A DNA stretch of 64,000 nt from Leifsonia sp. Root112D2 (lineage in GTDB: Bacteria > Actinomycetota > Actinomycetes > Actinomycetales > Microbacteriaceae), in the NCBI RefSeq assembly GCF_001424905.1, contig NZ_LMCU01000001.1, positions 2,845,480-2,909,479 on the forward strand, in the 5' to 3' direction. Below, piece after piece: positions 35,906 to 45,257 of this stretch (position 1 is its first letter; every line of letters begins with the position of its first letter). The notes under the pieces are model-generated. The model did not search any database and was not told the origin of the DNA. It worked only from the letters and a program-made list of their open reading frames with translations. The translations under genes were made by a program, and so were the position numbers.

Positions 35906-36265
35906 ATGGCTGTTGCAGCGTTCCCCAGTGTCGTACTCGACTGCCCCGACGCGAGCGCCCTCGCCACCTTCTACAGTGCAGTGCTCGGGTGGACGGTCTC
36001 CGTCAACGAGGGCTGGGCGGACATCCGGCCAGACGACGGAAACAACTGCATCTCGTTCCAACAGGTCGAGAATTACCGCGCACCCGAGTGGCCCGGGCAG
36101 AGTCTGCCGCAGCAGATGCACCTGGACCTTATGGTGCGCGATCTCGACGCGGCCGAGGCTGCGGTGCTGGAGTTGGGGGCGAGAAAATCCGAGGTACAGC
36201 CCGGCACGACATTCCGGGTGTTTCTCGACCCGGCAGGTCATCCGTTCTGCCTTTGCGCCGAGTGA
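35906..36265 (+). CDS. VOC/glyoxalase-like protein
   Basis: A 119-residue VOC superfamily protein built of two beta-alpha-beta-beta-beta units. Markers are VVLDCPDASALATFYSAVLGW at the N-terminus, LDLMVRDLDAAEAAVLELGA at the start of the second unit, and VFLDPAGHPFCL at the end. These single-domain VOC proteins act as dimers, and their substrate is not predictable. The ATG at 35906 follows TAGCTT by 7 nt, so it is probably leaderless. Confidence 0.88.
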   Translation: MAVAAFPSVVLDCPDASALATFYSAVLGWTVSVNEGWADIRPDDGNNCISFQQVENYRAPEWPGQSLPQQMHLDLMVRDLDAAEAAVLELGARKSEVQPGTTFRVFLDPAGHPFCLCAE

Positions 36266-36306
36266 CCTGCGGCGGCTCCGTCGGCCACCACCGTTAGGCT
36301 GTGCCA

Positions 36307-37335
36307 ATGGCGGATGCGAAGACGATCCTGAAACAGTACCTGCAGCGCGAGCGTGACGCGCTGCTGTGGAAGCTCGACGGACTGGGCGAGCGTGACGCTC
36401 GGTGGCCGATGACAGCCACAGGCACCAACATACTCGGGGTGATCAAGCACGTCGCGAGCGTGGAGGCGGGCTATTTCGGTGAGGTGTTCGGCCGGCCGTT
36501 CGCCGAGCCGCTGCCCTGGCTCGACGACGAGGCGGAAGATAACGCGGACATGTGGGCGACGACCGAGCAGAACATCGCCTGGGTGAGCGACTTCTATCGC
36601 CGGGTCTGGCTGCATTCCGACGCCACCATCGATGCCCTCGACCTCGAGGCTGCCGGCGTCGTTGCCTGGTGGCCGACCGAACGACGTGAGGTCACCCTGC
36701 AGCAGATTCTGGTGCACATGATCGACGAGACCGCCCGCCATGCCGGGCATGTGGACATTCTGCGGGAGCTGATCGACGGCCGCGTCGGAAAGCGCGCCGA
36801 CGACGGCAATCTGCCCGGCGGCGATGCGAGCTGGTGGGCGAACTACGTCGAGCGACTGGAGCAGACGGCGACAGCATCCGAAGAGCAGCGCGTGGTCAGT
36901 GCCACCCGCACGATCGACGCGCCGATCGACGTGATCTTCGAGCTCATCGCCGACCCCTCGCAACAGCCGCGCTGGGACGGCAATGACAACCTGGCGCGGG
37001 CGGATGCGGGCCAGCGCGTGCAGCAGGTCGGCAACGTTTTCAGCATGGTGCTCACCGGTGACCGCGGCGCCGTGCGCGAGAATCACGTCGTCGAGTTCGA
37101 GGAGGGGCGACGGATCGCGTGGATGCCTGCCGAGCCCGGCGGCCAGCCCATCGGCCACCTGTGGCGGTGGGAGCTGCGAGCCGAGGGCGATACTCGCACG
37201 GTGGTGACGCACAGCTACGACTGGACGAAACTTGATGATCAGAAGCGTTTCGTTCGGGCACGCGCGACGACCGCAGAACGGCTGATGGCCTCGATCGACC
37301 GTCTCGCCACCGTGGCGAGCGGCGGGTCTGCGTAA
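36307..37335 (+). CDS. DinB-like four-helix protein fused to an SRPBCC domain
   Basis: A 342-residue fusion. Residues 1-165 form a DinB/DUF664 four-helix bundle: LDGLGERDARWPMTATGTNILGVIKHVASVEAGYFGEVFG, with the second His in VHMIDETARHAGHVDIL. Residues 190-335 form an SRPBCC (START-like) lipid- or polyketide-binding fold, from RTIDAPIDVIFELIADPSQQPRW to the final helix ARATTAERLMASIDRLATVA. Both domains usually occur as separate proteins, and the link of 25 residues is flexible. Function is unknown; metal-dependent ligand binding is a fair guess. The ATG at 36307 is 6 nt after TAGGCT. Confidence 0.85.
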   Translation: MADAKTILKQYLQRERDALLWKLDGLGERDARWPMTATGTNILGVIKHVASVEAGYFGEVFGRPFAEPLPWLDDEAEDNADMWATTEQNIAWVSDFYRRVWLHSDATIDALDLEAAGVVAWWPTERREVTLQQILVHMIDETARHAGHVDILRELIDGRVGKRADDGNLPGGDASWWANYVERLEQTATASEEQRVVSATRTIDAPIDVIFELIADPSQQPRWDGNDNLARADAGQRVQQVGNVFSMVLTGDRGAVRENHVVEFEEGRRIAWMPAEPGGQPIGHLWRWELRAEGDTRTVVTHSYDWTKLDDQKRFVRARATTAERLMASIDRLATVASGGSA

Positions 37336-37387
37336 GAGTCGGCAAGGGTCTCGTACTGGTCGTGGCGGGCGTGGTCGCTATGCACGC

Positions 37388-38023
37388 TTATGGCGTGCGC
37401 GAGCTGCGTCGGTTGCGCAGCAGGCTTATCGCGATCGGCAGCACCGAAACCACCACGATCGCCACCGCGATGAGATCGACGTTGTTCGCGACGAACGGGA
37501 TCTTGCCGAGCCACATCCCGGCGAACGTGCACACGAGCACCCAGCTCACTCCTCCGACAACGTTCCACAGGACGAAGCGACGATATGGCAGGTGCGACAT
37601 GCCGACGACCGCAGGCACGAAGGTGCGCACGATGGGCACGAAACGGGCCAACACCAGCGCCTTGGAACCGTACTTCGTGAAAAAGTCGTCGGACCGTTCG
37701 AGGTAGCGCGTTTTGAATACGCGAGCATCCGGCTTGAAGATGCGTCGACCGTATCGGTGCCCGAGCAGATAGCCCACCTGATCCCCGGCAACCGCGGCCA
37801 CGGCCGCGACGAGCACCAGCAAAGGAATCGGCAATGCCAGAGGAACGCTGAGCAGGGCAGCAGTGAACAACAGACTGTCGCCGGGAAGGAACGGGAAGAG
37901 CAGACCGGACTCGATGAAAACGAATGCCGCAATGACCACAAGCACGTATGGCCCTGCACCGTTGAGTAGTGCCGAAGGATCCAGCAGGCCTCCACTGAGA
38001 TGCAGCAGGGAATGCAGGATCAT
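37388..38023 (-). CDS. DedA family membrane protein
   Basis: A 211-residue membrane protein of the DedA (VTT/SNARE-associated) family. Signatures are FVFIESGLLFPFLPGDSLLF near the N-terminus, the loop RYGRRIFKPD, then RFVPIVRTFVPAVVGMSHLPYRRF, the conserved R-x3-R stretch. DedA proteins act in membrane lipid scrambling and stress tolerance. The ATG at 38023 is 120 bases into a longer open frame; the upstream residues are not membrane-like. Confidence 0.9.
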   Translation of the reverse strand: MILHSLLHLSGGLLDPSALLNGAGPYVLVVIAAFVFIESGLLFPFLPGDSLLFTAALLSVPLALPIPLLVLVAAVAAVAGDQVGYLLGHRYGRRIFKPDARVFKTRYLERSDDFFTKYGSKALVLARFVPIVRTFVPAVVGMSHLPYRRFVLWNVVGGVSWVLVCTFAGMWLGKIPFVANNVDLIAVAIVVVSVLPIAISLLRNRRSSRTP

Positions 38024-38302
38024 GCGGCGGCGTCCTTTGCGTGGGAGGAAGGGAATGCCCGAAGCATTGCACGGGCTGTCATCACCAATGTCTAATTCAC
38101 AGGGCTGGGAGCCGGCATAGTCCGAGCGCGCAGGCGAACACACTCGTGAGCTCTCGACCCGTCAGCCGCGCCGTCACGCGTCGGCATCCTGCGACGTTCA
38201 CCGTGCCTTCTCGAACTCACAGATTGCACCGTTGACGCGACTCCGCGCCAACGGCACCATCGGGCGCCCACGCACAGCACTGGGCCAACTGAAAGGAACA
38301 CC

Positions 38303-39214
38303 ATGACCAAGCGACCTCTCAAGGTAGCTGCCGTTATCGCTGCATCGCTGATAGCTCTCTCGGGCTGTTCTGCCACGGCGTCATCCGGCTCTGACGGCCC
38401 CGCCAATGGCGACAAGAAAGACCTCAACATGGTCGTCATCCAGGGGTGGGCCGAGAATGTGGCCGCGGCCAACGTGTGGAAGATCGTGCTCGAGAAGAAG
38501 GGCTACGACGTCACGTTCAAGACCGCAGCCGTCGGCCCCACCTACGCGGGCATGGCCGATGGCGATCTGGATCTGAACTTCGACGCATGGCTGCCGTATG
38601 GGCAGAAGGAGTTTTGGGACAAGTACGGCAAAGATCTCATCAACCTCGGCCCCTGGTATAAGGACGCCCCGCTGACGATTGCCGTCAACAAGGATGCCCC
38701 CATCGATTCCCTCGAGGAACTCGCGGCGAACGCCGATCTGTTCGATAACAAGATCATCGGCATCGAGGCGGGCACAGGGGAGATGGGACGCGTGGAAAAT
38801 CACGTCGTGCCCGACTATGGGCTGAAGAACATGGAGATTGTCACATCCTCTTCTCCCGCGATGCTTGCCCAGCTCAAGAAGGCGATGAAGGAGCACAAGA
38901 ACATCGCGGTGACACTGTGGCGACCGCACTGGGCGTACTCCGCGTACCCGATCAAGGACCTCAAGGATCCGCACGGGAGCATGGGCAAGGCGAACGAGAT
39001 CGACACCGTCGTGCGCAAGGGATTCGACACGGATTACCCAACGCTGACGAAATGGCTGAAGAAATTCTCATTCAATCCTGAGCTGCTCGCCGACCTCGAG
39101 AACGAGCTGTTCAATGTGGGCGGCGGGGCCGACGAGAAGGACTACCCGGCCATCACCGCGAAATGGCTGGCGAAGCACAAAGACTTCGAGAAGTCCCTCA
39201 CCGCAGCCAGCTAA
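38303..39214 (+). CDS. Glycine betaine/osmoprotectant-type ABC substrate-binding lipoprotein
   Basis: A 303-residue lipoprotein. The signal peptide has a basic start and hydrophobic core and ends in the lipobox LSGC (Cys22). The mature part is an OpuAC-type periplasmic-binding fold with GWAENVAAANVWKIVLEKKG, the WLP segment in NFDAWLPYGQ, and the aromatic-rich WRPHWAY near residue 214, which usually contributes to the betaine cage. No permease or ATPase gene lies next to it, so it must work with a transporter elsewhere. It converges on the MFS gene with only 5 bp between stops. Confidence 0.92.
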   Translation: MTKRPLKVAAVIAASLIALSGCSATASSGSDGPANGDKKDLNMVVIQGWAENVAAANVWKIVLEKKGYDVTFKTAAVGPTYAGMADGDLDLNFDAWLPYGQKEFWDKYGKDLINLGPWYKDAPLTIAVNKDAPIDSLEELAANADLFDNKIIGIEAGTGEMGRVENHVVPDYGLKNMEIVTSSSPAMLAQLKKAMKEHKNIAVTLWRPHWAYSAYPIKDLKDPHGSMGKANEIDTVVRKGFDTDYPTLTKWLKKFSFNPELLADLENELFNVGGGADEKDYPAITAKWLAKHKDFEKSLTAAS

Positions 39215-39219
39215 GTCGC

Positions 39220-40653
39220 TCAGCCGTTCGGCAACGCCCGCCCCAGCACGGCGAGTCCGAACGTCAGCACCACCATCACGCCGCCGACAACAGCGACCCC
39301 AAGCACCGTTCCCCCGGATGATCCGGCGGCCAGCGCCGTGAACACCGACCCCAGCGCTGCTACGCCGAGCGCCAGGGCGGTCTGTTGCACCGTGACGAGA
39401 ACTCCTCCTCCAACGCCGGCTGACGACGCCGGCACCTGCGACAGCACCAGCCGAAAGAGCGATCCGACGCCGAGCGCCTGGCCGACCCCGATGACGACCA
39501 GCGCGAGCATCACGAGCACGACAGGTCCCCACGCGATGGATGGGGCGGGCCCGCCCAGCGCACCCCACCAGGCGACGACGACAGCCACGGCACCGGCCAG
39601 GCCAGCTCCCTCGAGCACCAGTCCCGTGATGAGTACACGCTTGCCGAACCGCTCCACAAGCCGTGGTACCTGAAACGAGGTGATGAAGTATGCCACGCAC
39701 ACGGGCGTGATCGCGAGCCCGGCCGCAAGAGAAGACAGCCCGAGCCCGTTCTGTGCAACCAGGGCGAAGACGAACATGAATGCACCGAACACGCCGAAGA
39801 ACACCGCGAGCACCGGCAGACCTCGACGCATCGATGGTGCCCCAAGCACGAGTGAAAGCGGCAGCAGGGGAGTGACGCCGCGGCCGGCGGCGGCCCGCGA
39901 CCAGACAGCGAACAGCACAGCGGAGCACCCGAACAGGACGAGCGACGCGAACGTCCACCACGGCCATCCAAGCGCCGGCCCCTGCGTGAGCGGCACGAGC
40001 AGCAGCGCAAGCGCCAGCCCGAGCAATACAGTGCCACGCACATCCACGCCGACCCGCTTCGACGATCGCGAGGCAGGCACGCTGAATCGCACCAGCACGA
40101 GTGCAAGCAGCCCAACGGGCACGTTCACCAGAAAGATCGACCGCCACCCGAGCCCCGACACGAGCACCCCACCAAGCAACTGTCCGAAGGCCGACGCAAG
40201 CCCTCCCGCCGCAGCGTAGCTCGCGATGGCACGGCCGCGCGCCGCACCGGTCAGCGTGCTCTGGAATGTCGCGAGTGTCTGCGGGGTCATCAGCGCCGCA
40301 GCCGTGCCCTGCAGCACCCGCGCGGCGATCAGCACAGGCAGTGTGGGAGCGAGTCCGGCCAGTAGCGATGCCGCGATGAACGAGGCGAGTCCGATCACGA
40401 ACAGTCGCCGTCGCCCGTACTCGTCGCCGAGCCGACCCCCGAGCACCAGGAACACCGCATACGCGATGCCGTACCCGGCGACGATGAGTTCGAGTGAGCC
40501 TCCGGATGCCCCGAGCGAGCGTTGGATCGTCGGCAGGGCGACGTTCGTGATGAAGAAGTCCAACCCGGCCAGGAACGGCCCGGCAAGCATCACGAGCACG
40601 CCGAGCCGTGAAAGGGGCTGGACGCGCATTGGGCTGTCCGTAACTGTGGTCAT
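39220..40653 (-). CDS. MFS drug efflux transporter, DHA2 (14-helix) type
   Basis: A 477-residue MFS protein, long enough for 14 membrane helices. Motif A is GGRLGDEYGRRRLF, and FLAGLDFFITNVALPTIQRSL and GLASAFGQLLGGVLV are typical of DHA2 multidrug exporters. The family exports drugs or dyes by proton antiport. The ATG at 40653 is 18 bp from the divergent HTH gene start, so the pump is probably controlled by that regulator. Confidence 0.92.
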   Translation of the reverse strand: MTTVTDSPMRVQPLSRLGVLVMLAGPFLAGLDFFITNVALPTIQRSLGASGGSLELIVAGYGIAYAVFLVLGGRLGDEYGRRRLFVIGLASFIAASLLAGLAPTLPVLIAARVLQGTAAALMTPQTLATFQSTLTGAARGRAIASYAAAGGLASAFGQLLGGVLVSGLGWRSIFLVNVPVGLLALVLVRFSVPASRSSKRVGVDVRGTVLLGLALALLLVPLTQGPALGWPWWTFASLVLFGCSAVLFAVWSRAAAGRGVTPLLPLSLVLGAPSMRRGLPVLAVFFGVFGAFMFVFALVAQNGLGLSSLAAGLAITPVCVAYFITSFQVPRLVERFGKRVLITGLVLEGAGLAGAVAVVVAWWGALGGPAPSIAWGPVVLVMLALVVIGVGQALGVGSLFRLVLSQVPASSAGVGGGVLVTVQQTALALGVAALGSVFTALAAGSSGGTVLGVAVVGGVMVVLTFGLAVLGRALPNG

Positions 40654-40671
40654 GGAGCTATAGTCGAACAC

Positions 40672-41595
40672 ATGGCAACCGGGTACCAAGAGCGTGTTTA
40701 TGCTAGTACTGATGCCACCTCTCAGGCGCTGAACGGGCAGGAACCGAGCGGACAGTCATCGGCATCCGCGAGCCCCGCAGCCAGGCAGCGCCGCTCCGAA
40801 CTCGCCGAGTTCCTGCGCACCAGGCGCGCGCGGATCACGCCAGACGACGTCGGCCTGCCGTCCGGCGGGCGGCGGCGAACACCGGGGCTGCGCCGCGAGG
40901 AGGTCGCTGGTCTCGCGGGCGTTGGCGTCACCTGGTACACGTGGCTCGAGCAGGGCCGCCACATCCGCGCGTCTGAGCAGGTTCTGGAGGCGGTGGCCCG
41001 CACGCTGCGCCTCGACCGCCACGAACGCGCGTACCTCTTTACGCTCGCCGGGTCTGCCCCGCCGACCGCCGTGCAGGAGCATGCGGTTAGCGCCGCGACG
41101 CTGCGCGTGCTCGACGCGGTCGACCCGTGGCCGGCATCCGTGCAAAATGCGAAATTCGATGTTCTCGCCTACAACCGCGGCTACGCAAGGCTCATCGGCG
41201 ACCTCGATGCACTGCCGCCGATGGAGCGCAACAGTCTGTGGCTCACCTTCACCGATCCTGATTGGCGCCGCGCCATCGTGGAGTGGGAATCCCTCGCCCG
41301 CCGCTCGGTAAGCCGCCTCCGCGCGCAGTGGCCGTCGCACGCCAGCGACCCCTCGTGGCAGTCGCTCGTGAACAGGCTCGTGGCGGCCTCGCCGGACTTT
41401 GCCCGCATGTGGCAGTCCCACGACGTTTCAGAGGCGGTACCGGAGTTCAAACAGATCCTCAACCCCGAGGTCGGCCTGATGCGGTTCGACATCTCGACGA
41501 CCTGGCTCGCCCCGCGTATCGGAGCGCGGCTCGTGGTGCTGACGCCCTCCGACGAGCGGACCCGTGAACGATTCGCCTTACTCGTGCGCGACTGA
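40672..41595 (+). CDS. HTH regulator, MmyB-like
   Basis: A 307-residue protein with an XRE-type helix-turn-helix (RTPGLRREEVAGLAGVGVTWYTWLEQGR, residues about 67-95) and a C-terminal MmyB-like ligand-binding domain (PASVQNAKFDVLAYNRGYARLIG). This is the standard arrangement for actinobacterial regulators divergent from MFS genes, as here. The ATG at 40672 has TATAGT 7 nt upstream, so leaderless initiation is likely. The first 40 residues are low-complexity. Likely ligand: a drug or metabolite exported by the adjacent pump. Confidence 0.9.
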   Translation: MATGYQERVYASTDATSQALNGQEPSGQSSASASPAARQRRSELAEFLRTRRARITPDDVGLPSGGRRRTPGLRREEVAGLAGVGVTWYTWLEQGRHIRASEQVLEAVARTLRLDRHERAYLFTLAGSAPPTAVQEHAVSAATLRVLDAVDPWPASVQNAKFDVLAYNRGYARLIGDLDALPPMERNSLWLTFTDPDWRRAIVEWESLARRSVSRLRAQWPSHASDPSWQSLVNRLVAASPDFARMWQSHDVSEAVPEFKQILNPEVGLMRFDISTTWLAPRIGARLVVLTPSDERTRERFALLVRD

Positions 41596-41655
41596 AACGG
41601 TTTCTGCCGGCCGATCGCATGCCTCGACGCAGGCCAGCCGGCGCATCCGTGAAAT

Positions 41656-41706
41656 GCAACAGGCCGGATCTTTCGATCCGGCCTGTTCACTGTCTCAACC
41701 AGTGTG
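41656..41706. repeat. Left 51 bp direct repeat (candidate attachment site)
   Basis: A perfect 51 bp copy of the sequence at 56890-56940. It contains a 13 bp stem terminator hairpin (41658-41687, loop TTTC) followed by a small stem CACTG/CAGTG with a 7 nt loop. The tRNA gene itself is not duplicated here. It marks the left boundary of the island. Confidence 0.85.
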
Positions 41707-41931
41707 AGTGGTTCGGGAAATCCACTTTGGCCCGGAAACACTTGGGTTTTTTCCAAGGCTCCACGTGCCGTTCCAGGCAGGAACCCCCCAGATTCCACCC
41801 TGCCCCTTGCCGCCCAATGATTTCGCTGGATTCTCGACGCCCGGCTCGCTACTCGTCGGCAAGGCTCAGTGAGGCAACGAGGGAGCCGGAGCGCGCGTAT
41901 TCGTCGGCGCACGCAACGATAGAGTCGGCAA

Positions 41932-42525
41932 ATGGCTGAGAATCCGTGGTATCAGACGCTCCGATCCAAGTGGAAGCCCGCGAAGGTCCGGCTCCTGCTT
42001 ATCGGCGAGTCAGCACCGGCCGATCACGGCGATCCGGCGAACCGACGATTCTTCTACTCAGAACCTCTTTCGCATGCCGATAACCTCTTCAGATCCGTCG
42101 TCGCCGCGCTCTACGACAGCGGAAAGCTGACCAAGGGCGATTCAAAACAACCATGGCTCGACCGGCTGCGAACCGACGGCGTTTATCTCATCGATTTAGC
42201 GCCAGAGCCCGTGAACGCACTCTCCGGCGCGGCCAGACGCTCGGTACTGAGAGCCAGCGTTGACGACTGCGTCAAGCGTGCTACCGAACTGCAGCCTGAA
42301 GGCATCATCATCTGCCATGGACCAAGCTTCGCGCTTCTCGAAAGCCCCTTGAGAACCGCACGCCTTCCGCTTCTCCACGACGCCCCTATTCCGTTCCCGC
42401 TCGGCAATACGCGGGCCCAGTTCATCGAGGATGTTCGTTCGGCCATCGCAAAGACAAGGCTGAAAGGACTGCCTCCGGTATTTTCCAAAAGCCGTAGCGA
42501 TGGCTTCGATACTGTTGCCCAGTGA
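41932..42525 (+). CDS. Uracil-DNA glycosylase-like protein
   Basis: A 197-residue protein. The N-terminus has VRLLLIGESAPADHGDPANR followed by FFYSEP, resembling motif A of a divergent uracil-DNA-glycosylase-fold family. Later segments LAPEPVNALSG and IIICHGPSFALL fit the same fold. The canonical catalytic motif is not clear, so the activity is only suggested. TAGAGT lies 6 nt before the ATG, which supports this start. The stop overlaps the start of the next gene by 4 bp. Confidence 0.6.
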   Translation: MAENPWYQTLRSKWKPAKVRLLLIGESAPADHGDPANRRFFYSEPLSHADNLFRSVVAALYDSGKLTKGDSKQPWLDRLRTDGVYLIDLAPEPVNALSGAARRSVLRASVDDCVKRATELQPEGIIICHGPSFALLESPLRTARLPLLHDAPIPFPLGNTRAQFIEDVRSAIAKTRLKGLPPVFSKSRSDGFDTVAQ

Positions 42526-42975
42526 CGATAAGGAAAGATCTCGACGAGCGGTTGGCCGAGCAAATCGACTGGATCTACGCATCGGCTGAGCGTTTCGACG
42601 CAGGAATCACATCCGAGGCAAAACGGATCGCCACCGTAATCAGAACACTCGTCCACAACACCGGCGCCTCTATTTCACTCCTGCACCAACTCGGCATACA
42701 GGAGTCGATGACCTGGTATTCCATGATCGAGCCTGTCCCCGCCGAGTCCCGACCTGGAAGACCTCGTCCTCCAGACAGTCAATTTCGATGGAGGCGCGCA
42801 CATCGACCCGAGACTGCCGGATGCATACAAAAGTCTCAGCCGCGACGGCGGTCTGCACCCGCTGAGGATCAACAGCGCCGGGAGCACCTACCCAGATTCC
42901 TCCAGCCCCGTGCCCGCCGCAATCAGGACCATCGCTCTCGAACTCGTGCAATCCATCAGAGCCGTGGGATCGTGA
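42522..42975 (+). pseudogene. Unrecognised gene interrupted by a frameshift
   Basis: The GTG at 42522 opens a frame with clear protein character (LAEQIDWIYASAERFDAGITSE, then IRTLVHNTGASISLLHQLGI). Near 42735-42745, around a run of C, coding quality moves to the next frame, which continues as PDLEDLVLQTVNFDGGAHID and reaches a good C-terminus at 42973-42975. Merging the two halves gives an intact product of about 150 residues. A single base loss in the C-run, or a sequencing error, would explain it. It overlaps the UDG-like gene by 4 bp and may be its partner. Function unknown. Confidence 0.6.
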
Positions 42976-42997
42976 CTCGGGCACTGCAGTCTGTTAG

Positions 42998-43177
42998 CTA
43001 GTTGTTGAACAGCTCCCGAAACCGGGCATTAACCGCAACAACTTGCGGCTCGGTGAGCAGCCAGCGAGTCCGGTGAGGCCCGAGCTTGCCATATTCCGCC
43101 CGAAGAAAATCACGGATTCGCTTCTGTGAGACGCCCAGTTCTCGAGACAAATCTGCAGGCGTCACCGGATCATTCAT
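42998..43177 (-). CDS. Small HTH DNA-binding protein
   Basis: A 59-residue protein with a compact helix-turn-helix: VTPADLSRELGVSQKRIRDF, then a recognition-type tail GPHRTRWLLTEPQVVAVNARF. It is likely to be a small regulator or excisionase-like protein. The ATG at 43177 is 6 nt after TACGCT on the minus strand, in keeping with leaderless initiation. It faces away from the lipase-like gene at 43351, which it could control. Confidence 0.65.
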   Translation of the reverse strand: MNDPVTPADLSRELGVSQKRIRDFLRAEYGKLGPHRTRWLLTEPQVVAVNARFRELFNN

Positions 43178-43350
43178 GCGATCAGCGTATGGGATCGCGG
43201 GCGGTCCTGAGCAGATGTCGGCTCGAACTGCGAAGGTGCCTATGCCTCCTACCGTGCAAATTGTTTTGCGTTGGATCGCTATCCTTACCGAGAAGCCTCT
43301 GGGCATTCAGCCTTGGATGCCCAAGGGGCTGCGAGAAATGGAGTTTTCAC

Positions 43351-45156
43351 TTGTCGAATGAACCGATCTTGCTGTTCTTGCATGGTGTTGGAGACGGCGA
43401 CCAGGATGACAACTGGAAGATACATTTCGCAGAGGCCCTGACACGGCTGGGATACCCCGATCTGGACACAGTGCGAGTCATAGCGCCCAAGTACGCACAC
43501 GCGCTGAAGGGCTGGGATGACAAAGAGCTGCTGCCGAGCGTGACGATCAAGCAGCTTGGCCGGGAGGCGGCCAAGAAGAATCGCCGAGACTTCGAACGGC
43601 GTATGGCGGCCATCGAGTTCAGACTCGGACGTCATGATCCCGGCAATGGCCAGCCGGGTGGTGACGCGCTCATCGGCGCGGCCGTCGGGCTTCCGTTCTT
43701 CAAGCAAGCGCACAACTACCTCAGGAATCCTCAGATTCGCGCGCAAGTTCTGAACCGTATCCTCGCGAAGCTGCCCGAGTCAGGGAGGCTCGTGATCGTC
43801 GGCCATAGCCTAGGCTCTGTGATCGCCGCTGACCTTGTGCGTCGCCTGCCGGTTGGCCTCGAGGTTGCCGGCCTGGTGACCATTGGGAGCCCCTTGGCGA
43901 ACGGAAGCTTCGACGTCGACAAACTACGGGAGACGTTGAAAGAACCGCCAACGAACCTGGCATGGTGGGTGAACTTCTGGAATGCCTCCGATCCCGTGGC
44001 CGCCCACCGGGGGTTGTCCTCTGTCTTCCCTTGGATGATCGATTTTCGGATTGACACGAAGACGGTGGTGCTCAAGGCTCACGCTGCGGTGGAATACCTC
44101 AACGATGAGGCCGTTGCCGCGGCCATCGGCTTCGCGCTGTTCGGGTCCAGATCGAAGGAGCTTGCGCGTATCGACAACGGTGTCGACATCTCGTTGGATA
44201 CCGCGGAACGTCTCACCCTTCTGGCATTGCGGTACGCATACCTGATCAAGTTGAAGCTGGAGGGCGACCAACAGGATCGTTTCGCGGGCGCGCTTCGACA
44301 GGTGCAAGCGACTGCCGTTGACGACATCAGGAGACGGAATGCCAGCGATCACAGAGGGATGCCGTCGGCGGTTGCGCGCCTCGCGTTCGACCTCTCCGAT
44401 CCGCAAGCTACTGTGCCCGAGCCGCTCCCGAGCAGCTATTTCGCGAAGGACGAGGCCGTAGTCCCGTTGACGATCCTCGCGGTAGAGAACCTCATTCGAC
44501 CATTCGAAATCTTGATCCCGAAGAACAAGCGGCAGGATGCCATGGAGGATCTCACCGCTGAGATGGGATTGGGAAGCCAGTACGGTGCCGATGTGTTTGC
44601 CGCCGCCAAAGATGCGCAGGAGGCGCTGAGCGGCGGCCGCGGAGTGAACTGGGTTAAGTGGGTCGCACTTGGTGCCGGTGCGGCCGCGATTGTCGTGGCG
44701 ACCGGCGGCCTGGCCCTCGCGGCTGCTCCCGGTCTCGTCGGAGCCGCAGTGATCACCAGCGCGCTGGCGAGCTTTGGGCCTGGCGGAATGATCGGCGGCC
44801 TGCTGATGGCGGGAACCCTCGTCACCGCGGGCGGCGGCGGCATCGCGCTCGGCCTTGCCGGTCCCGGAACCACCGCTGAAACGCTCGAAGCTGTTGTCGT
44901 CCGCCAGTTGGCTGCCGAAATTCTACGGGAACGTCAACACCTTGAGCCCGACCCGGCCGTATGGCGAAACTTGGTTGAGACCGAGATCGAGGTCCGACGT
45001 GAACATGAGCGGCTCGACGAGTTCTCGGACGAATCGGCAGGGTCGCTTAAGGAATTGAAGCGGAAGATCGATGCCATCGAGCGCGCGCTGAAGTATCTGA
45101 GAGACAACGGCCTCGAGCCAGGCGTCCCGCCCAGTACTTTCGACGAGACGGATTGA
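43351..45156 (+). CDS. Lipase-fold protein with a glycine-rich membrane segment
   Basis: A 601-residue protein. Residues 1-260 form an alpha/beta-hydrolase domain: LLFLHGVGDGDQDDNW (oxyanion turn), GRLVIVGHSLGSV with nucleophile Ser153, a likely acid Asp214 in WNASDPVAAH and a likely catalytic His244 in LKAHAAVEYL. Residues 430-510 are strongly hydrophobic and Gly/Ala-rich, enough for two or three helices. The last 90 residues are a charged coiled coil. The TTG at 43351 is the only reasonable start just before the conserved strand. Lipase plus membrane segment suggests a membrane-targeting enzyme; a role in abortive infection is an inference from the island setting. Confidence 0.7.
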   Translation: MSNEPILLFLHGVGDGDQDDNWKIHFAEALTRLGYPDLDTVRVIAPKYAHALKGWDDKELLPSVTIKQLGREAAKKNRRDFERRMAAIEFRLGRHDPGNGQPGGDALIGAAVGLPFFKQAHNYLRNPQIRAQVLNRILAKLPESGRLVIVGHSLGSVIAADLVRRLPVGLEVAGLVTIGSPLANGSFDVDKLRETLKEPPTNLAWWVNFWNASDPVAAHRGLSSVFPWMIDFRIDTKTVVLKAHAAVEYLNDEAVAAAIGFALFGSRSKELARIDNGVDISLDTAERLTLLALRYAYLIKLKLEGDQQDRFAGALRQVQATAVDDIRRRNASDHRGMPSAVARLAFDLSDPQATVPEPLPSSYFAKDEAVVPLTILAVENLIRPFEILIPKNKRQDAMEDLTAEMGLGSQYGADVFAAAKDAQEALSGGRGVNWVKWVALGAGAAAIVVATGGLALAAAPGLVGAAVITSALASFGPGGMIGGLLMAGTLVTAGGGGIALGLAGPGTTAETLEAVVVRQLAAEILRERQHLEPDPAVWRNLVETEIEVRREHERLDEFSDESAGSLKELKRKIDAIERALKYLRDNGLEPGVPPSTFDETD

Positions 45157-45257
45157 AGCACGGTCGCGCGGTGGCGCAATCATCAAACTATCGATAGTTC
45201 ATAAGGAATGAACGGGGCTGCTGTCAACTTTGTTGAAGTCGCGCTGCCTCAAGAATT

